64,000 nt of DNA, from assembly GCA_037976565.1 (NCBI GenBank), contig CP137679.1, positions 24,344,761 to 24,408,760 on the forward strand, read 5' to 3'. Both the position numbers and the translations under genes were made by a program. Under the pieces are notes generated by a model that worked only from the letters and a program-made list of their open reading frames with translations, was not told the DNA's origin and ran no database searches. This document shows positions 22,741 through 33,849 of this stretch, piece by piece; within the stretch, counting starts at the first letter, position 1; the number at the start of each line of letters is the position of its first letter. This DNA comes from Mesocentrotus franciscanus. Its lineage: Eukaryota > Echinodermata > Echinoidea > Camarodonta > Strongylocentrotidae.

Positions 22741-24910
22741 CATTTATAAATTAGTCTTGTATGGAATTGAAAATAAGTCATGGTTTAATTTTATTTGGGG
22801 GCACATACATGTAATTGATCGACGTCCTGGGGAGGGGTCTAAGAGGAGGGTGTCTGATCTTGGAAATTTTGGGGCACGTGCTCCCGTGCCCCCATGGCTA
22901 CGGGCCTGCCCCCCCCCAAGCCCCCCCCCCACCAGTACGCCAGTGCCACTAATATATATGGCATCATAATTTTATGACCGATACGAGAAGTTCGAAGTCC
23001 ACTATTGCGCTCGCATTCCCGCCAAGATCACCACTGAACACTTTGCACGTTGCTTTCCCTTCTGTGACGTTGACTTGTAATGTTGAACGTGTATTTTCTA
23101 ATACATCTATGCGGTTTCATCCGTACAGTATACATGGTATATGATATAATAGGAACGATTCTTTCATTTATAAATGAAAAAAGAATGATAAGAATGGCGC
23201 GATCGCAAAGACTTTTAAAACATCAACTCAAATCTGATCGGGGCCTATTCAAAATACCAGTAGGCCTACAACATTGTATTGCCTATAGAAATGATACTTA
23301 GTACTCATGTATATGTCATTATCAAATTCGCATGTTTCAAACAGTGACTCACAAGGCTACTGGAATTGCCTCTGGCTGATTTTCGAAAGTCTATGCGATT
23401 TTTTGTATCGTCATTTCATTCATAGCGAGACTCTTAGATCCAGTGCCCCTTATCACATTGGCGTAATTCAAGCCTTGCTCCATTTGCAGGCATGGTCACT
23501 TTATTTCGACCAAGAAAAAGAAGAAATAAACTGTTCAATAATCGGCAAATTTGGAGCGACAATAATTTACATGTATACATAATGTGTTTCTACCATGAAA
23601 GTTTGTTATCTATGAAAAAACCCAAGAAATTTCGTTGATTCAACTAGATCTATTGAAGTATTATTCAGAACGACATTACCTGATAAAACTGAAACGGTAT
23701 TACTAAAAATCATACCATGGGTCTTTTGAACATTCATTGAAAGCTTTATTGGAACAAATCCATTCATTAACACATCTGAGCTCATTGTTGATTATATTTA
23801 ATAGAGTATCTGGGTTTTTTATGTGAAAAAAAACATGCTCCCAATCTGGTGACGCTCAGGTGAGATCAGTAATACGTCACCTGCAGCTGTACCGTATATA
23901 TACGTAACAGGGGAATCACCCAGATGCATTCTCTGTGTATTTCAGTAGGAGAGTAGCCTTTATTGTTGTAGTACAACTGTGAACATCGGATGATCGGGGG
24001 AAGCCTCGCGCGAATGACAGTGGAATTGTTCATGTCTTGGTGTTCTTGAAGAGCATGTCAGAAGATCAAACATTCGCGTAATTAAATACTTGTGTACATG
24101 TATTTTTTCATTCATGTTTTGGATCTACTAATTGGCTCATTGTGTGCCAGCTAGCTCTGCGAATTATTTTATACTTGCCAGTGTGTATTATTGTGACCAG
24201 CGTCCAAAGGTAAGAAATATTTTAGAAATGTCTTCATCTATATTGTCAGGTACTATCAATTTGGAAAAATTCATCAGTATACAGTGAATAATGTTCCTCA
24301 GGCTCATAGACTCATACTCATAGACTGCATTAAGTAATAAGTGTATGAATCCTGTAACGTTATGCATTCAATATAGGCATATTCTTTCGTTGTATCATAT
24401 CAATCTTTTCGTCTATTGTCCCAACCTATGATTATTTATAATAAGTAAGCTATACCAATTGATTTAATAGACTGTTTACTAATTTTCTGCATCCATTTTT
24501 AACAAAGTTTTCTCTCAACCACTTAAAAAGCTTGCCGGCCAGAGCTTGCTCGATTTGGGATATTACTTATCTATACAACATGTGCAAAGTGGTTAAACAG
24601 ACACATTTTCATTCATGCCTATTTATATATATATATATCTATATAAAGATATATATATATCGCCAAAAGCTTCTCACGATGTCGAGCACTTATCTAGCGC
24701 TTTTGAAGGAGGTTCAATGGCGGCAATTTGCCCCTCCTGACTAATTTCTGATCAACTTACCAAGAAAAAAAGTGTAGCCTCAATCGTACTAAGCAAGTTA
24801 GTAATCAATGTAAATCAAGAAATTAATATAGAGACACTTACTTATCAGTAACAGAAATGAAAATTTGCATTGCTCCCCATCGCTCCCCATGAATACCGGT
24901 CCTCATGTTT

Positions 24911-25123
24911 ATGGTGGTTGGTTGATGGTTATTTTACCTGACTGCTAAGAAAGCATAAATGCTTGTTAGTAAGCAACCAGAGGACCAACGGCTTTAGGTC
25001 TTCTCCGAGGGACCTGGTAATGAGGATTAATGCCTTACCAAAGGGCACTAGCGCATCGACTTGGTTTCGAACCCGGGTCGCCGGATTACGAGACCACTGC
25101 TCTACCACCTGAGCTATCGCGCC
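24911..25123 (-). mobile_element. tRNA-Thr-derived SINE
   Basis: Read from 25123 on the minus strand, GGCGCGATAGCTCAGGTGGT, a CTCGTAA loop (anticodon CGT, threonine), CCCGGGTTCGAAACC and a closing GCGC stem reproduce a tRNA. The body contains TGCCCTTTGGTAAGGCATTA, related to the body of the SINE at 19071. The end is AACC-rich. It interrupts alpha between CATGTTTA and GATCAGATC, which are adjacent in sister copies. Confidence 0.8.
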
Positions 25124-25381
25124 TGATCAGATCCAGACGCTTAAACAAGGATCACGTGACATTTTAGCGCCTTTTATTTAACCGGGGCGGGGATTTTCAT
25201 TCCACAATTACTGGTAGTTCAAAGTCCATCAATTTTTTTTTCCTCCTGCAAAACTTTACCACGAATACATGCATATGAGAAGTTCGAAGTCCACTTCTGC
25301 GCTAGCATTCCCACACAGATCACCACTGAACACTTTGTATGCTGCTCTTCCTTCTGTGACGTCGATTTGTAATGTTGAACG

Positions 25382-25713
25382 CAGTGGCGGATCCAGGGGC
25401 CGGGGCCCGGTCCCTCCCTAGAAAAAAACAGGTAAAAACACCCTTTTTTTGAAAAAAAAGAAGTTGGGCCCCCTCCCCTGGCGCCCAAGGGAAAAATTTT
25501 TTTCGGGTGCCAAAAAAAAAAAAATTGTGCTCACTACCTCTGGCGCCCAAGGGGTGGTGGTGGAAAAAAAATTACCCTTCCCGGAGGGGAAATTTTTTTT
25601 CGGGTGCCAACATTTTTTTTGCTCACTACTCGACCGGCACGATTTTCAAATTTTCGCCCGAAGCGGGCCCCTTTTTAGGCCCCCTCCCTTGCCGCCGGCT
25701 GGATCCGCCCCTG
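25382..25713. mobile_element. hAT-like MITE with 8-bp duplication GTTGAACG
   Basis: Starts CAGTGGCGGATCCAG and ends CTGGATCCGCCCCTG. GTTGAACG flanks both sides (25374-25381, 25714-25721). The unoccupied site, with a single GTTGAACG, is visible in the sister modules near 23080 and 33725. The 332 bp resemble, inverted, the elements at 47569 and 57382. There is no transposase. Confidence 0.92.
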
Positions 25714-25958
25714 GTTGAACGTGTATTTTCTAATATATCTATGTGGTGTCATCGTACAGTATACATGCCAACATGGTATATGTATATTGTATGATCTAAT
25801 GGGAACGATTCTTTCATTTATAACAGACAATAATAATACGAAGGGCACGATCGCAAAGGCTTTTAAAACATCAACTCAAGTCTGATCGGGGCCGGGGATC
25901 GGGGCCTATATTATTCAATATACCAGTTCCCCATCGTCTTGCCTATAGAAATGATACT

Positions 25959-26335
25959 TTATTTATTTATTTATTTCTGATATTTGTACAGGGTGGCACA
26001 TATCACCAATTTGGTGGTCTTCCATGAGGCCCTGTTTGGTAAGAATAAAACAAATAACAGCAACAAAAACAAAATAGATAAATGCACAAGCATATAAACT
26101 GGTATAATACAAATTAATTGGTATCCTCATGAAATAACTGATCATTCAAGAATTATCCATGAAATATGTGAATGTAATTTTCAATTTAAATAGAAAATAC
26201 ATTTAAAAAAATTAAAAAAATAAAGAATAGATGATAACTATACGTATTTAAAAGAAATAAGAAAAAAATGATTGAAAACGTACATTTGTTATAATCTGAT
26301 AAAGCTTAACACACGGGATACCAACATTTTTAATT
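25959..26335 (-). mobile_element. LINE 3' end with AAAT-repeat tail
   Basis: On the minus strand the sequence runs through GGCCTCATGGAAGACCACCA and CCCTGTACAAATATCAG into (AATA)n, typical of CR1-like 3' ends. It interrupts beta: the sister copy near 23290 reads GATACTTAGTACTCATG. The coding part is absent. Confidence 0.65.
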
Positions 26336-28642
26336 AGTACTCATTTATAATATGTCATTATCAAATTCGCATGTTTCAAACATTGACTCACAAGGCTATT
26401 GGAATTGCCCCTGGCTGATTTCCGAAACCGCAAAATTTATTCATGTTGACTTTCTACATTTGAAATTCCTGTTTACTTATCGGCAAATTTGAAGCGACAC
26501 CGAAATAATTGGCGACGCGCCAATAGTACATGTATCACATGCTCGCAATCTGGTTACGCTCAGTAAATAAGGCACTTTACATAACGGGGAATCACCTGTT
26601 GGACGTAGATGCATTCTCTATGTGTTTCAGTAGGAGAGTAGAGTAGCCTTCATTGTTGTAGTACAACTGTGAACATCGGATGGTTGGGGGAAGCCTCTCG
26701 CGAATGACAGTGGAATTGTTCATGTCTTGAAGTTCTTGAAGAGCATGTCAGAAGATCAAACATTCGCGTAATTAAATACTTGTGTACATGTATTTTTTCA
26801 TTCATGTTTTGGATCTACTAATTGGCTTATTGTGTGCCAGCTACCTCTGCGAATTATTCTATCCCAGTGCCAGTGTGTATAATTGTGACCACTGACCAGC
26901 GTCCAAAGGTAAGAAATATTTTAGCAATGTCTTCATCTATATTGTCAGGTACTATCAATTTTGATTTATCAGTACAGTGTATTATGTTCCTCAGGCTCGT
27001 AGACTGCTTGAAGTAATTAGTGTATGAATCATGTAGTGTTATGCATTATAAGCATATTCTTTCGTTCTATAATTATATGTCATATCAAATTATTTTTCTA
27101 TTGTCCCAACCTATGATTATTTATAATAAGTAAGCTATACCAATTGAACTAATAGGATGTTCACTAATTTTCTCCATACATTTCTAACAAAACTTTCTCT
27201 CGACCACTAAAAAAGCTTGCCGGCCATGCAGAGCTTGCTCGAGATATAGTAATAACTTATCTATACAACATGTGCAAAGTGATTATACAGACAAATTTTC
27301 ATTCATGCCTATATATATATATCGCCATAGTTCTCACAGTGTCGAGCACTAACTTGTCTAGCGCTTTTGAAGGAGGTTCAAGGGGCAGCAATTTGCCCCT
27401 CCTGACAAATTTCTGACCCCCCAAAAACCAAGAAAAAAGGTGTAGCCTCAATCGTACTAAGCAAGTTAGTAAAAAATGTAAATCAAGAAGCCTGCGAAAT
27501 GTATACATGTTCTTAAAAGAAGGAAGCCCCCTCCCAGCAGACATCGAAGGAGAGCAACTGCACACTGAAATGAGAGTTACATGTATAGTGTGCTATATAC
27601 GGTTATGGTAATTCATGTTTATCTTGAAGATGTAGGAAAGTAGATGAACAACATCTTTCCAGAAAGCATGGATTAACACAAAGTCTGTTGTCAAGAAATT
27701 AATTATGTCCGTCAAAATTTGTTTGACATGTCTCCAGAATGAATGACGATTTTTTTTTTCCAACAATGAGTTATGAATGGATTGTGGACTTTTACTAGAG
27801 ACATTGATGGCTTTTTTAAATATATATAAAAGATAGAATTGATGTTTGTGTCCGAGTAGACTTACATGTTACACTTCCAGAAATTTAGCCTGCGTGTGGA
27901 AGATATTTCGTCACATTAAAATGACTGACAAGCAAGATTATTCTACACAAGTACCTATCTTGTGATATGATAATTCTGTTTGACATTGATGTTTTTGTCT
28001 CGAGATAATGCTGGACGGACCTCTACAAAGAAATGAAAACGCGTGATTGGATAGAACTTTCTCTACATTTCTTGCTTTCCATTTAATTTTTATTTAAGTT
28101 GCCAGCGTGCATGTAATCTGCTTTTTATTTTTAGAGAAGAGTGTGTCATAGGCATGACAGGTTTGCGAAACTTGAATACAGGACACTGTAACAAATGTTA
28201 AGGGTTAAAAAAAATGCCCAATATGAGGGTACTTGTGTGTCCTACCAACTTTGGTTCAGTTTCATGCCCAATTTGAATTGTTGTTGTTGTTGTTTTTTTT
28301 TTAATAGTCTATCACGACCGTCACATTTTTTACTGATTTAGTCGGACCCATAGCCTAATTTAAATTACTTTCATGTTGAGAATTCGAACTTTTCATAAAA
28401 CGATCGCATATAACTATACGCTTATTGTACTCTAACTGTCTGAGCGTTACCAAAAATGTGGCTCTATCTGTATCATCAATATTGCACCTACCATTTTGTA
28501 ATATGGTTGTGATAACCGTTACGGTAATGACTGAAATTAATAGGGAACATAAATTACAAGCTATGTATATTGCTCGTTTGTTAATATTTTAATTGGAATG
28601 ACTTTGTAAAACGAAAAGCTTTGTAAATTTTATTTGCTGTTA

Positions 28643-28961
28643 GGCCATTAAAATCAATATTTATGTTTAGCGTCCCCGCCCGCTTCCTTTTTGGGGGCCG
28701 CCTGCTTTTTTTCCTTTTTTTTTTTCTTAATGGAAAAACATGAAAAACATACTGCTAAAATGGTCTTTTTCTAAATTTAAAAAAAAAAAACAGAAATGCT
28801 GGCGGCCATCTTGAACAATAGCCCGACTGGCTGTCTAGCCAGTCGGGGGAAATGTACGGAGCGGCCATTTTGAAGAAGAAAAAAAGGAAAACAAAAAAAG
28901 GGCCTCCTCCTTCCTATTCTTCAAAAAGGCAGGACGCTAAACATTTTTTTTTTAAATGGCC
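28643..28961. mobile_element. 319-bp Harbinger-like MITE (TTA duplication)
   Basis: The termini GGCCATTAAAA...TTTAGCGTCC and GGACGCTAAACA...AATGGCC are inverted. TTA flanks both sides, and the sister eta module near 18573 reads GCTGTTATTGTGG uninterrupted. A 3-bp TWA duplication fits PIF/Harbinger. The loop holds GCGGCCAT-type motifs. Confidence 0.82.
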
Positions 28962-29714
28962 TTATTGTGGAAATAAATGAAATGAATGAATGAATGTAAA
29001 GATATACTTACTTTTCAGTAATAGAATTGAACATTTGCAACGCTCCCCATGAATAACGGTCCTCATGTTTAAGTTTCCACGATCAGATCGATATACACTA
29101 GTCTTGTACAAAGGATCATGTGGCATGAACGTGAACGTGTTCTTCAACCGCAAACGTGCACCCTCTTATATACTCATATTAATTTTTGCCTAATAAAGGA
29201 TGTCAGTCATGAATCCCGGGGGAGGTCACACCCAACATGACGTCATGACGTCGAAATGACGTCCTTTTCAGCTATAATGGCATCGTCGACGTTTAAAAAG
29301 GGGTGTTTTAATTCAAGCACTGATCGCACAAAAACCCCAAAAAGGGTACCTTTTCAGAAAAGGTGCTATACGCCATTAGGGTCGATTTTGGAAAATGTGC
29401 AATACGCCATTACGGTCCATTTCAGAGGTTGATGGACACGGGTAGGCAGTGGCGTAATGAGCAAAAAAGTTTGGGGGGGCTGGCAGACAAAAAATCCGCA
29501 TCACCCCACTCTTACATGCAGGCCCCGCTGAACGTTTTTCAAAGTGGGTGGGGGAGGCCAAAGTATTTACGATCAGGTAGAGCGTAGTGTAAATTGGCGT
29601 GGGTCTAGGGGCAAAGCCCCGGCAGGGGTCAAGGGCAGAGTCACCGAAAGCTCAGGGGTATGGGCATTTAATTACGGTCAGATGAGCATATTTTGATACC
29701 ATATTCATGACACT

Positions 29715-30535
29715 CAGGGGCGGATCTAGCTTTTGCCAGGGGTTGACCGAATGACGATGCGGAGCATCGTCCACGAGCCGCGAAGCGGCGAGGCGATTTT
29801 TGGTGCTATTTTGAACCCCGTAAGTGATGTTTTCCTGGCATCTACTAACACAATGATGACCATAAAAAGCAGTGCATGATAACGTCTTTTTAACTCAAGT
29901 AACAGTTTAAACAGTTTGACCCAATGACGATGCGGAGCATCGTCCACGAGCCGCGTAGCGGCGAGGCGATTTTGTTGCTATTTTGAACCCCCGTTAGTGA
30001 TGTTTTCCTGGCATCTATTAACACAATGGAGACCATAAAAAGCAGTGCATGATAACGTCTTTTTAAATCAAGTAACATTTTTAACAGTATCTATTTGACC
30101 CAGTGAGTCCACGAGCCGCGTAGCGGCGAGGCGATTTTGGGGGGCTATTTTGAACCCCCTTAAGTGATGTTTTCCTGGCATCTACTAACACAATGATGAC
30201 CACAAAAAGCAGTGCATGATAACGTCTTTTAAATCAAGTAACATTTTTAACAGTATCTGTTTGACCCAATGACGATGCGGAGCATCGTCCACGAGCCGCG
30301 TAGCGGCGAGGCAATTTTTGGGGGCTATTTTGAACCCCGGCCCGTAAGTGATGTTTTCCTGGCATCTACTAACACAATGGAGACCATAAAAAGCAGTGCA
30401 TGATAACGTCTTTTAAATCAAGTAACAGTTTAATACACATTTATATCCAGAGTTATAATGTGTTTGGTTAAGTTACCAGATGAGTTGAATATCTTCTCAC
30501 AATATTTGCACTTTGCCCCCGTAGATCCGCGCCTG
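29715..30535. mobile_element. Innermost element: hAT-type ends around four tandem units
   Basis: CAGGGGCGGATCTA ... TAGATCCGCGCCTG are inverted ends. ACACT is repeated at both borders, shorter than the usual 8 bp. The interior is four direct repeats of about 165-180 bp, each holding CGATGCGGAGCATCG and GCCGCGTAGCGGC hairpins (partly lost in the third) and a CCTGGCATCTACTAACACAA block. Confidence 0.75.
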
Positions 30536-31319
30536 ACACTGGCCGGTCACTAATTTGCGTGGGGTCGAGGGGGCTGAGCCCCCTGAAACCCAGGGATTTG
30601 AGGCATTTTATAACGGTCATTAAGCATTCAGGGGCCCGCCTTAGGCCCCCTGGTGGGGTGGGGGCGGAGCCCCCGGAAGCTCAGGGTTTTAGGCATTTAA
30701 TTACGGTCAGATGAGCATATTTTGATACCCTATTTGTGACACTGGCAGGTCACTAATTGGCGTGGGGTCCAGGGGGCGGAGCCCCCGGAAGCTTAGGGGT
30801 TTTAGGCGTTAAATTACCGTTAGATGAGCATCCAGGGGCCCGCCTTAGGGCCCTAGGTAGAATCCAGGGGACAGAGCCCCCGGAAGCTCAGGGTTTTAGG
30901 CATTTAATCACGGTCAGATGAGCATATTTTGATACCTCATTATTTTGTGACACTGGCAGGTCACTATTCTTTCTCTCTTTCTTTCTATTTCTCTTTAGTA
31001 TACTTTTTCCAAAAAGTGTGGGGGCGGAGCTCGAGGCCCCGGAGCCCCGTCGTTTTGCGGGCCCTGCCATGTAGGCCTTTAAATAAGCATATTTCTTGCC
31101 TGGCTGTAAATTAAGGAATTTGTAATTTTCCAACAAACGCATAAAAAAGTATAATTACTAAAAGGTGAAGAAAAAAATTATGTCATTTCAGCAACATTTG
31201 TAAATCACCGGTATCGAATTAGAAATGAACCACGTTTGAGTTTTATTGTGACACTGGCAGGACATTAATTGGCTCACCCCCCATCAGTACGCCAGTGACC
31301 CCCGATCTACACCTCATTG

Positions 31320-31920
31320 GCGGGAAAAATCGCAACTGATCTCCCTTACCTATCTTGTTTCTCTCTTTCTTTCCTTACCTTTCCCTTCCCCTTCCCTTTC
31401 CCTTCCTTTCCTTCTCTCTCTTTAGGTTTGCTAGGGAGGCAAGGGCCTTCCGCCCCGACCCATGTTGTTGGCGGGATTAATCGCAACTGATCTCCCTTCT
31501 TTTCACTCTTTTCTTTTCTTCTTCCTCTTTTTTGTTCCTTTTTGCTATCCTCTTTCCCTGTCACTTCTCTCTTTTTTTGTCGGGGCGGGGGGGGGGGGCA
31601 AGGGCCTTTGCCCCCGATCCACAACTTGTTGGCGGGAAAATTGCAACTGATATCCGCCCTTCTTTTCTTTTCTTCTTCCTCTTTTTTCCTTCCCTTTATC
31701 TCTTTCCTTTTTCTGTTGTCCTTTTTCTTTCCCTTTCCTTCCTTTTCTCTTATTTTTTGATGGGGCAACAGCCCGGTAAGCAAGGCCGTTTCGCCTCCCG
31801 ATCTCCTTCTTTTTCCCCATTTTCTTTTCTTCTTCCTCTTCTTTCTTTCCCTTTCTCTCCTCTTTCCCTTTCCCTTCTTTTCCTTCTCTCTCTCTCTCTT
31901 TTTCCTTTTTCTTTGCCATA
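31320..31920. repeat. Polypyrimidine tandem repeat, about 155-160 bp period
   Basis: Three to four units start TTGTTGGCGGGAAAATYGCA-like and continue as long CTTT/TTCC runs broken by GGGGCAAGGGCCTTT-like GC blocks. Long frames on both strands are composition artefacts: poly-Lys/Glu/Arg on one strand and Phe/Ser/Leu on the other. Confidence 0.8.
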
Positions 31921-32080
31921 AGTCATGGTTTAATTTTATTTGGGGGGGCTAGCGCCCCAAGCCCCCCCACCAGTACGCCGCGGGTAGGGAGCACTGGTGT
32001 ATGAGAGTGACCCCCTCCCCCCGGGCATGAAGTACGGATACAGAAAAAATGCTCCAAGTGCATGGTTCTTTCTTAGAAAC

Positions 32081-32127
32081 GCCTGTATAAAGCGCCCTAT
32101 AAATGTAATTATTATTATTATTATTAT
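32081..32127 (+). mobile_element. SINE/LINE 3' tail remnant
   Basis: TGTATAAAGCGCCCTATAAATG followed by (ATT)n is the same kind of tail as in the LINE at 40255-42291. It sits where the sister alpha copies continue uninterrupted. Only the last 45 or so bases were inserted. Confidence 0.55.
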
Positions 32128-32131
32128 TTAA

Positions 32132-32965
32132 AGTCAAAGTCCACTCCAAAAATAAATTACTTTCAATAGAAGCAGAAAAATTAGACAAACCAATCAAAAA
32201 AAGTTTGAGCAAAATCGGATAACTAATAAGAAAGTTATGAATGTTTAATGACATATAAATCACTAGACAAATTGGCAACTAACTCATGAGTCTGTGACGT
32301 CATGTCCTCACTATCCACAAATTATTTTCTTTATATTGATAATATAAATTTCCTATTTTCTCCCTAAGAATCTTATTTCTTCACACCAGCATCCAAGTTA
32401 GATTGATAGAAATATGTTTTTGTATGGATGCACTAAATAAATATAGAGTAATTATTTGTTTCAAGTTAAATCATGAAAAATGTGAATTTAGATAAACTAT
32501 TTATATAAAAATCATTGATTATGAATATACAATATATCTTGCGTTTTACTCTGATGAGTGCAAGTCGAAAAGCTTAAGTTATTTCTCTATACAATATTCA
32601 GGAAATAGTATCATTTCTTCAAAGTTCATGAAAAATGTTGTGAAATGTCATGCACGCAATATGATACAAATCATATAACCTGGGCAAAGGCATGGGGAAA
32701 TCAAGTTTTGAGGGGATAAAAAGGGAAATTAATTTTGATTAAACTATATAAAGCAATTGATAAATAGTGAGGACATGACGTCACAAACTAATAACCAAAT
32801 TGGCAATTTGTGTAGTGATTTCGATTGTTCCATAGTTTTACATACTTTTTCAGAAATTCATAACTTTCTTATTAGTTATCCGATTTTGCTCAAACTTTTT
32901 TGATTGGTTTGTCTGATTTTTCTGCTTCTATTGAAAGTAAGTTATTTTTGGAGTGGACTTGGACT
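32132..32965. mobile_element. 834-bp TTAA-flanked foldback transposon
   Basis: TTAA lies on both sides. The arms AGTC(AA)AGTCCACTCCAAAAAT and ATTTTTGGAGTGGACTTGGACT extend inward for more than 150 bp, including TTTGAGCAAAATCGGATAAC and GTGACGTCATGTCCTCACTA with their complements. The central 400 bp are AT-rich without a frame. It is related in layout and in part of its sequence to 49813-50352. Confidence 0.85.
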
Positions 32966-33319
32966 TTAAATGCGAAAAACCCAGATCATTTATAGTAGTT
33001 CAGAGGCCATGTGACAGTATTAGCATGGACATTTAAACCAGAATATGCTTATATAGAAACCTGTATTAACACCATAACTTAACTTTTCATTAAACTGAAG
33101 CAAGAAGTACAAGTAGGTCCATTAATGAATATAAGCCTATGTTTTACTTAATTTAAATTCTTTATGTGTTTATTTGCGTGATATTAATATCACCATGTTC
33201 TGCGTTATTTTACCTTGCATCGCTCATAATTATCTAATATCAATTGCTTACGTTATGCTCTTTTTTAAAATAATCTTTTCATGTTAAGTCTCGTTTCAAT
33301 ATGAGATTGTATGCTAATT

Positions 33320-33486
33320 CCATGTGTGTGTATTGGGTTTTTACAGACGTGTATCAATCAGATATGATTATTTACGTTATTATTCACCATCCGAAAGACG
33401 CGATTCAGTTTCGAACCTGCGTCCTCGGCTGAATCAGTTTGTAACTTCCACTGTTAGCTGGATTACAGGCGCACGCCACAACGCCA
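33320..33486 (-). ncRNA. 7SL-RNA-like sequence (pseudogene or SINE head)
   Basis: On the minus strand from 33485, GGCGTTGTGGCGTGCGCCTG then TAATCCAGCTA resembles the 5' end of SRP 7SL RNA (and thus Alu). About 40 nt later GCAGGTTCGAAAC could be a box B, inside a GATTCAG/CTGAATC hairpin. It is inserted in alpha relative to sister copies. Only the first 25-30 nt match 7SL convincingly; a divergent tRNA-derived SINE is the alternative. Confidence 0.4.
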
Positions 33487-33849
33487 TAGTTACGATGTTT
33501 AAAACATTTCCGGGCTGAACTTTGATTCTTCCATTCCACAATTATATTACTCGTAGTTCAAAGTCCATCTATCATTTCGACTACAGTACTGCAAAATGAT
33601 TACCACTAATATACATGGCATCATATGAGAAGTTCGAAGTCCACTTCTGCGCTCGCATTCCCGCAAAGATCACAACTGAACACTTTGCATGCTGCTCTCC
33701 CTTCTGTGACGTTGACTTGTAATGTTGAACGTGTATTTTCTAATACATCTATGCTGTGTCACCCGTTCAGTATACATGGTATATACATTATAATAATGTG
33801 TCTATGTACCATATTGGTCGGAATATTACTTTTTTGTAAGTGTGTGTAA

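Larger units (their letters stand above)
19757..22945. mobile_element. Composite hAT-like nonautonomous element(s), left end lost
   Basis: Inserted between module halves that are contiguous at 33550-33610. The right end is CACCAGTACGCCAGTG, the complement of the CAGTGGCGTA terminus seen at 39040. It contains about five 205-215 bp tandem units (19894-20870) each holding GC hairpins such as GGGGGCGGAGCCCCC, a pyrimidine-rich stretch, an internal hAT-type end (CTGGATCCGCGCCTG at 21350-21364), a gag-like remnant and a 300-bp duplicated tract. The left terminus is missing, so no target duplication can be shown. Confidence 0.6.
18640..24830. repeat. Segmental array, second unit
   Basis: Modules alpha 18650-19756, beta 22985-23300, gamma 23400-24020 and delta 24020-24825 follow in the same order as in the first unit. 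Epsilon to eta are deleted and the third unit begins directly. A composite transposon (19757-22945) separates alpha from beta. Confidence 0.75.
24830..28990. repeat. Segmental array, third unit
   Basis: Alpha is truncated to about 24880-24910. Beta is at 25270-25960 (holding a hAT MITE), partial gamma at 26500-26700, delta at 26700-27500, epsilon at 27920-28060, zeta at 28220-28390 and eta at 28395-29030. Confidence 0.75.
29447..31980. mobile_element. Middle element of the nest: hAT-like composite, CGGGTAGG duplication
   Basis: Begins CAGTGGCGTAATGAGC and ends CACCAGTACGCCG, with CGGGTAGG on both sides (29439-29446, 31981-31988). It carries the same parts as 19757-22945: an AAATTGGCGTGG tandem region with GC hairpins, a block ending CATCAGTACGCCAGTG, and polypyrimidine tandem repeats. 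It is itself interrupted by 29715-30535. No transposase is visible. Confidence 0.85.
29214..32025. mobile_element. Outer element of a three-level nest (CCCGGGGG termini, CATGAA duplication)
   Basis: The ends TCCCGGGGGAGGTCAC and the complement of GTGACCCCCTCCCCCCGGG are inverted repeats. CATGAA flanks both sides (29208-29213, 32026-32031), and the sister alpha at about 10806 has a single ATTCATGAAATACGG. Without the nested element at 29447-31980 the original insertion was about 270 bp. The superfamily is unassigned. Confidence 0.78.

Noticed and set aside
25049..25123. Functional tRNA-Thr gene
   Set aside because: Imperfect anticodon stem, no terminator, continuous with a SINE body, and inserted in a repeat module.
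31346..31921. Long Lys/Glu/Arg-rich and Phe/Ser/Leu-rich frames on both strands
   Set aside because: Created by polypyrimidine tandem repeats; similar frames occur at 59316-59848 and 62450-63331 for the same reason.
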